From the NCBI GenBank assembly GCA_965217205.1, contig OZ244254.1:2294001-2358000 (forward strand): 64,000 nt of DNA. The letters are read 5' to 3'. Source of the DNA: Maricaulis sp947259345. Lineage in GTDB: Bacteria; Pseudomonadota; Alphaproteobacteria; Caulobacterales; Maricaulaceae. The notes below the pieces were generated by a model. It had not been told where the DNA came from, did no database searches, and saw only the letters and a program-made list of their open reading frames with translations. Of the stretch, positions 60,935 to 64,000 are shown one piece after another (position 1 is the first letter of the stretch; every line of letters starts with the position of its first letter). The position numbers were made by a program, and so were the translations under genes.

Positions 60935-61767
60935 TCGTCGCCACCCAGCGCAACTTGCTGGGAGCGGCCATAGCGGATCAGGGTGACGGAGCTCGAACGA
61001 CGCTCCTGGAAGGATTGCGCGGGGGCTTCGGGCAGCTCGCCGCCGGACACCAGAACCGGATCACCGGTATTGTCCGTCAGACTGCGCAGAACGAGGGCGA
61101 TCTCGCCGCGGGCCACGGCCACAGACACGGCGCGGGCCTGGTCCGGCGTCAGCTCGAGCGTCGCGGTCTCACCGACCACGACCTCATCCTCGTCTTCACC
61201 GCCAAAGGATTGGTCAATCGCCAGCACGCGGGCATTCTCGACAATCGTGCGCGCGACAAAGGAACGGCTGGAACCGCGGCGCCCCTCGGATTCTTCCTCG
61301 AAGGAGACAATCACATCGACGCGGTCATTCGGCAGGATAAAGCCACCGGCGCCGGTCTCGGCCGAGATCGGGACCGCGACAGCGCGCATGCCCGGGGTCA
61401 GGACGGCTGCCATGAATCCGGCATCACCGGGCTGAACCAGACGGCGGCCGGTGATCGGCTCCCCCTGGCTGATCGGGGCGCGAACCACCGAGCCGGCGAA
61501 GTCCTCGATGCCCTGACCTCGGTTTTCAACGATATATCCCGGCGCCACAGCCTCATCGGGCCAGGCTTGCCAATAGAAATCGGCCGCGCTGATTCGTTCG
61601 CCAATGGCGACGTCCCGGCGGGCGGCGAGAATGCGCACGGAGGGACGTTCCTCGACCTGCACAACCTGCGGAGTTTCGTTGCTGGACATGGCCTGTCGGA
61701 CGAAAAAGGCGACCGCGACCGCAGCGATGGCGGCGGCAGCGAGAATGGCGATGCGGACGGCGTTCAT
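60931..61767 (-). CDS. cpaB: Flp pilus assembly protein CpaB/RcpC
   Basis: 278 residues. N-terminal TM about 5-24, then an SAF domain (VAIGERISAADFYWQAWP) and the RcpC region with LLTPGMRAVAVPIS-like strand (VLTPGMRAVAVPIS) and ILPNDRVDVIVSF. Periplasmic, peptidoglycan-contacting component linked to the secretin. 139 bases lie between cpaA and this gene, including a possible CtrA-like site, so it may have its own promoter. Confidence 0.93.
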   Translation of the reverse strand: MNAVRIAILAAAAIAAVAVAFFVRQAMSSNETPQVVQVEERPSVRILAARRDVAIGERISAADFYWQAWPDEAVAPGYIVENRGQGIEDFAGSVVRAPISQGEPITGRRLVQPGDAGFMAAVLTPGMRAVAVPISAETGAGGFILPNDRVDVIVSFEEESEGRRGSSRSFVARTIVENARVLAIDQSFGGEDEDEVVVGETATLELTPDQARAVSVAVARGEIALVLRSLTDNTGDPVLVSGGELPEAPAQSFQERRSSSVTLIRYGRSQQVALGGDE

Positions 61768-61906
61768 AGAGCGTCTCGAACCTCTCAGGCACACGAATAC
61801 ATGTGCTAGGAGACGCTGAATTCCTCAAAGTCGCGTTAATGCTATTCCGACAATGCCCCCTAACGGGCCCTTTTTTCAGAGCCCGTAAAACACCGCTCAA
61901 ATGCGC

Positions 61907-62413
61907 TTAAAAGGCCTGCCAGAAGACGGTGTTGGGGAGGCTCCAGAAAACCCCGGCCGCAATCGCGATTCCGTAAGGAACCGGAGCCTTTACCGCCAGC
62001 GCGGTGCCCTCGAGCCGACCGGCCAGGACGGGAATGTGGGGCGCCAGCCGGCGCAGCACCAGAAGGGCGATGACCAGGACACCTCCGGCCATCACGGTAT
62101 GGATAAGAAATGCGATGATTTCCGGCCAGCCAAACCAGAGCGCCGAGGCCGCGAAAAGCTTGGCATCGCCGCCCCCGATCCAGCCGGGTGCGAACAGGGC
62201 GAAGCCGATTACCAGCGCCATCAACCCGCCCAGCAGATGATTGCCCGCTTCGGCCCAGCCCAGGCCGGCGGCCAGTGCCGCAACCGGAAAGGTCAGAAGG
62301 ACCAGACCCACGAGCCAGTTCGGAATAATGAATTTGTGGGCGTCGAACAGGGCGGCCGCGAGCATCAGCCCGGCCAGAACCAAGATCGTGATCTGCAAAA
62401 GCATGGCGGTCAT
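61907..62413 (-). CDS. cpaA: Prepilin peptidase CpaA
   Basis: 168-residue membrane aspartyl protease (A24) that cuts the pilin leader. About five helices; the two catalytic aspartates are D24 in FDAHKFIIPN and the Asp of GGGDAK near 80. Short form without methylase domain, as usual for CpaA/TadV. ATG 62413 follows GGGAGAGACGGG. Lies after the flp terminator, so it is reached by readthrough or its own promoter. Confidence 0.94.
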   Translation of the reverse strand: MTAMLLQITILVLAGLMLAAALFDAHKFIIPNWLVGLVLLTFPVAALAAGLGWAEAGNHLLGGLMALVIGFALFAPGWIGGGDAKLFAASALWFGWPEIIAFLIHTVMAGGVLVIALLVLRRLAPHIPVLAGRLEGTALAVKAPVPYGIAIAAGVFWSLPNTVFWQAF

Positions 62414-62466
62414 CCCGTCTCTCCCTGACCGGCAGGGTGACGGGGGAAACTTAATGAGCGGTTGGC

Positions 62467-62503
62467 AAAACGAAACGGGGCCGCTCCGTGTGGAGCGACC
62501 CCG
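62467..62503 (-). terminator. Terminator between flp and cpaA
   Basis: Minus-strand stem CGGGGTCGCTCC/GGAGCGGCCCCG (one wobble), loop ACAC, followed by TTTCGTTTT. It should let abundant flp mRNA end while some transcripts continue into cpaA. Confidence 0.88.
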
Positions 62504-62529
62504 CTGATCGTCTCACGTTTGACGGTCGC

Positions 62530-62688
62530 TTAGAGCGCGCCGGCAACCGTGTTGAAGTTGTCGCTGACGCCCGTACCGAGGGCCGTCACGGCACCGATGA
62601 TCACAACAGCGATCAGGGCGGCAATGAGGCCGTACTCGATCGCGGTGGCGCCGGATTCGTCTTTGAAGAAGCGAGAAATCATTTTCAT
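62530..62688 (-). CDS. Flp-type pilin (major pilin)
   Basis: 52-residue prepilin. Leader MKMISRFFKDESG, predicted cut between G13 and A14, then ATAIEYGLIAALIAVVIIG, the Flp signature with Glu18 at +5 and Tyr19 at +6, and a short C-terminal part ending VAGAL. Polymerises into the Tad pilus. GGGAGTAAACAA precedes the ATG; start 62688. A CtrA-like box sits about 150 bases upstream. Confidence 0.96.
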   Translation of the reverse strand: MKMISRFFKDESGATAIEYGLIAALIAVVIIGAVTALGTGVSDNFNTVAGAL

Positions 62689-62835
62689 TTGTTTACTCCC
62701 GTGTAGGTACCCAACCATCAGGAGCCGATCCGTCCCGACCTCTCCTGAACGCTGACCAATAAACACGAGAAGGATTTCGGCGGAGTAAAAATTCGTGGTT
62801 ACCAAAATATATATTTGTCGGAATGCCAGCTATAG

Positions 62836-62850
62836 TTAACATTGGAATAA
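62836..62850 (-). promoter_or_regulatory. Candidate CtrA-binding site upstream of flp
   Basis: On the minus strand TTAT-TCCAATG-TTAA, one mismatch from the CtrA consensus TTAA-N7-TTAA. The downstream TTAA could form the -35 (TTAACT) with AAATAT 17 bases further. In Caulobacter the pilin gene is CtrA-activated, so the site is in the expected place. It also lies in the upstream region of the divergent CpaC-N-domain gene. Confidence 0.55.
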
Positions 62851-62958
62851 CGGGCCTATCCACCAAAGCATTCAAATAAATGCACCCCCGTTTAGAAAAG
62901 ATTCAGACGCGCGCGCGAGGATGGCTCCCAGTTTCCTGAAGCGTCACGGAGCGCCAAA

Positions 62959-63420
62959 ATGTTCAACCGGATTGCCACCGCCTTTTCCCTGGCGATTGTC
63001 TGCGTCGCCCCCGCGGCCGCTCACGACCTTGCTGTTCCGGTGGAGCATGCCGAAGTCATCCGCCTGCCCGCCGAAGCCTCGGCCATCGTGGTCGGCAATC
63101 CCTCGATCGCGGATGCCCTCGTCCATGACGGCCGCACCCTGGTCGTAACCGGCCGCCTGCAGGGCCGCACCAATGTGATCGCCATCGACCGGGTCGGCCG
63201 GATCATCTATGAGCGCGACATCGTCGTCTCCAACCCGGTCGCCGGCCAGGTCGCCCTCTTCCGTGGTCCGAACCAGCACACGCTGTCCTGCGGCAGCGTC
63301 TGTGATGAGGTTCCGCGCGTCGGTGGCGATGTCGAAAGCACGGAAGCCCTCACGGATCAGCAGGGCGGTCGCTTGGCAACAGCCGATGCGGCGATGGCTG
63401 GCGACAACCCCAATCAATAA
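62959..63420 (+). CDS. Stand-alone CpaC N-terminal-domain protein
   Basis: 153 residues. Signal peptide 1-22 (VAPAAAH). The mature part matches the N-terminal domain of secretin CpaC: VEHAEVIRLPAEASAIVVGNPSIADALV and RTNVIAIDRVGRIIYE resemble LSKAAVVHLPVDVADVLVTNPDVVEAIV and QTNAFFFDANGQLILD of CpaC. No secretin core follows; the tail has a C111-x3-C115 pair and a Gln/Ala/Asp-rich end. Divergent from flp (270 bases) and 41 bases before the TadE-like gene. Likely periplasmic accessory of the pilus. Confidence 0.85.
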   Translation: MFNRIATAFSLAIVCVAPAAAHDLAVPVEHAEVIRLPAEASAIVVGNPSIADALVHDGRTLVVTGRLQGRTNVIAIDRVGRIIYERDIVVSNPVAGQVALFRGPNQHTLSCGSVCDEVPRVGGDVESTEALTDQQGGRLATADAAMAGDNPNQ

Positions 63421-63461
63421 GGGAGAGGGCCGGGCTGACCGGTTCCTTGCGGGGAAAACGG

Positions 63462-64000
63462 ATGACCAGCGCATCACAGACACAGCCAGCCAAACGGCAA
63501 GCCTCGCGCATTGCCCGCTTCTGCCGCGCGGATGATGGCGCGACGGCAGTCGAGTTTGCAATGATCGCCGCGCCCTTCTTCTTTCTGCTCTTCGCGATGA
63601 TCGAGATCGCGGCTGTCTTTTTCACCGGCACCGTGCTCGAGAATGCCGTCCTCGAAGCCGCCCGGAAAATCCGGACCGGTGAGGCTCAAACCGGCGGCAT
63701 GTCCCAGGCGGGTTTCCGCCAGGAAGTCTGCGACCTCATCTCCGCCGTCGCCGATTGCGATAATCTGGACATTGACGTGCAGGTCTTCGAAGACTTCGAC
63801 AATGTCGACCAGTCCAGCCCGATCGAGGGCGATGGCTCCATGGATTCCGGCAATTTCGGATGGGACCCGGGCGATGCCGGCGACATTGTCCTGGTGCGCG
63901 TCTTCTATCGCTGGTCCTTGATGACGCCAAATTTCGGCGGCGCGCTGTCGAACATGGAAAACAATCAGCGCCTGATCACGGCAGCGACAGTGTTCCGGAA
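63462..64000 (+). CDS. TadE-like pseudopilin (3' partial)
   Basis: The frame runs off the window after 179 codons. A prepilin-like N-terminus CRADDGATAVEFAMIAAPFFFLLFAMIEIAAVFF (in blocks: leader to G26, cut before A27, Glu31 at +5, then a 22-residue hydrophobic helix) is followed by a periplasmic domain with CDLIS...ADCDN cysteines. Matches TadE, a minor pseudopilin. GGGGA lies 6 bases before ATG 63462. Co-directional with the upstream CpaC-N-domain gene. A tadF/tadG partner is likely beyond the edge. Confidence 0.9.
   Translation, partial: MTSASQTQPAKRQASRIARFCRADDGATAVEFAMIAAPFFFLLFAMIEIAAVFFTGTVLENAVLEAARKIRTGEAQTGGMSQAGFRQEVCDLISAVADCDNLDIDVQVFEDFDNVDQSSPIEGDGSMDSGNFGWDPGDAGDIVLVRVFYRWSLMTPNFGGALSNMENNQRLITAATVFR

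Noticed and set aside
1..64000. CRISPR arrays, insertion sequences, prophage genes, toxin-antitoxin pairs
   Set aside because: No repeat-spacer pattern, transposase or phage protein was seen on either strand.

Overview
The window is a stretch of high-GC alphaproteobacterial chromosome. Gene content and order point to the Caulobacterales/Maricaulales side of the class (Maricaulis or another Hyphomonadaceae-type bacterium). The evidence is a rpmH-rnpA-yidC-engB-dapD-dapE-truA-fmt neighbourhood, an SRP RNA directly upstream of dnaX-ybaB-recR, a complete Cpa/Tad pilus locus, and a CtrA-like box before the pilin gene. The genus is an inference from gene order and protein resemblance; no search was run.

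Layout. 1-6370: three tandem M13 zinc metallopeptidase genes (the first cut by the window edge), each followed by its own copy of nearly the same terminator. 6444-13178: a DUF819 membrane protein, a secreted protein built of 23-residue repeats, a gamma-glutamylcyclotransferase-like protein, a class V aminotransferase divergent from an Lrp-type regulator, and an MFS transporter. 13179-21890: a DJ-1-like protein after an AT-rich gap, an MCP with a porin-like protein 15 bases downstream, tRNA-Arg(ACG), a divergent pair of self-processing hydrolases (P1/DmpA peptidase and gamma-glutamyltransferase), and a histidine kinase with a TVP38/DedA-like protein.

22783-34396 is a housekeeping block: ribosomal protein L34, RNase P protein, YidC, EngB, lysine/diaminopimelate synthesis (DapD, DapE), TruA and Fmt, with small accessory genes between them. 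argB, which I recall as common next to engB in related genomes, is not here; a DUF1036 gene sits in that interval. 34446-47284 holds a lipoprotein, pirin, glutathionyl-hydroquinone reductase, peptide deformylase, RmuC, an acetyltransferase, a sugar dehydrogenase-like protein, a queuosine-precursor transporter, recR-ybaB-dnaX, the SRP RNA, a NudC-like hydrolase and an AhpD-like protein. 47593-51736 has a small beta-barrel protein, a membrane-anchored cytochrome c, an NlpC/P60 hydrolase overlapped by a MarR gene, and an M17 aminopeptidase.

51839-64000 is the Tad/Flp pilus region. Leftward: flp pilin, CpaA peptidase, CpaB, CpaC secretin, CpaD, CpaE, CpaF ATPase, TadB and TadC, then two unrecognised small genes. 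A TadD-like TPR lipoprotein converges on them. Rightward from the flp promoter region come a stand-alone CpaC N-terminal-domain protein and a TadE-like pseudopilin that runs off the end. Together these encode export, maturation, outer-membrane passage and energising of a thin adhesive pilus.

Nearly all the DNA is coding. Many long reading frames opposite real genes are high-GC artefacts and were left out. Four convergent gene pairs share overlapping stop codons within 4 bases.
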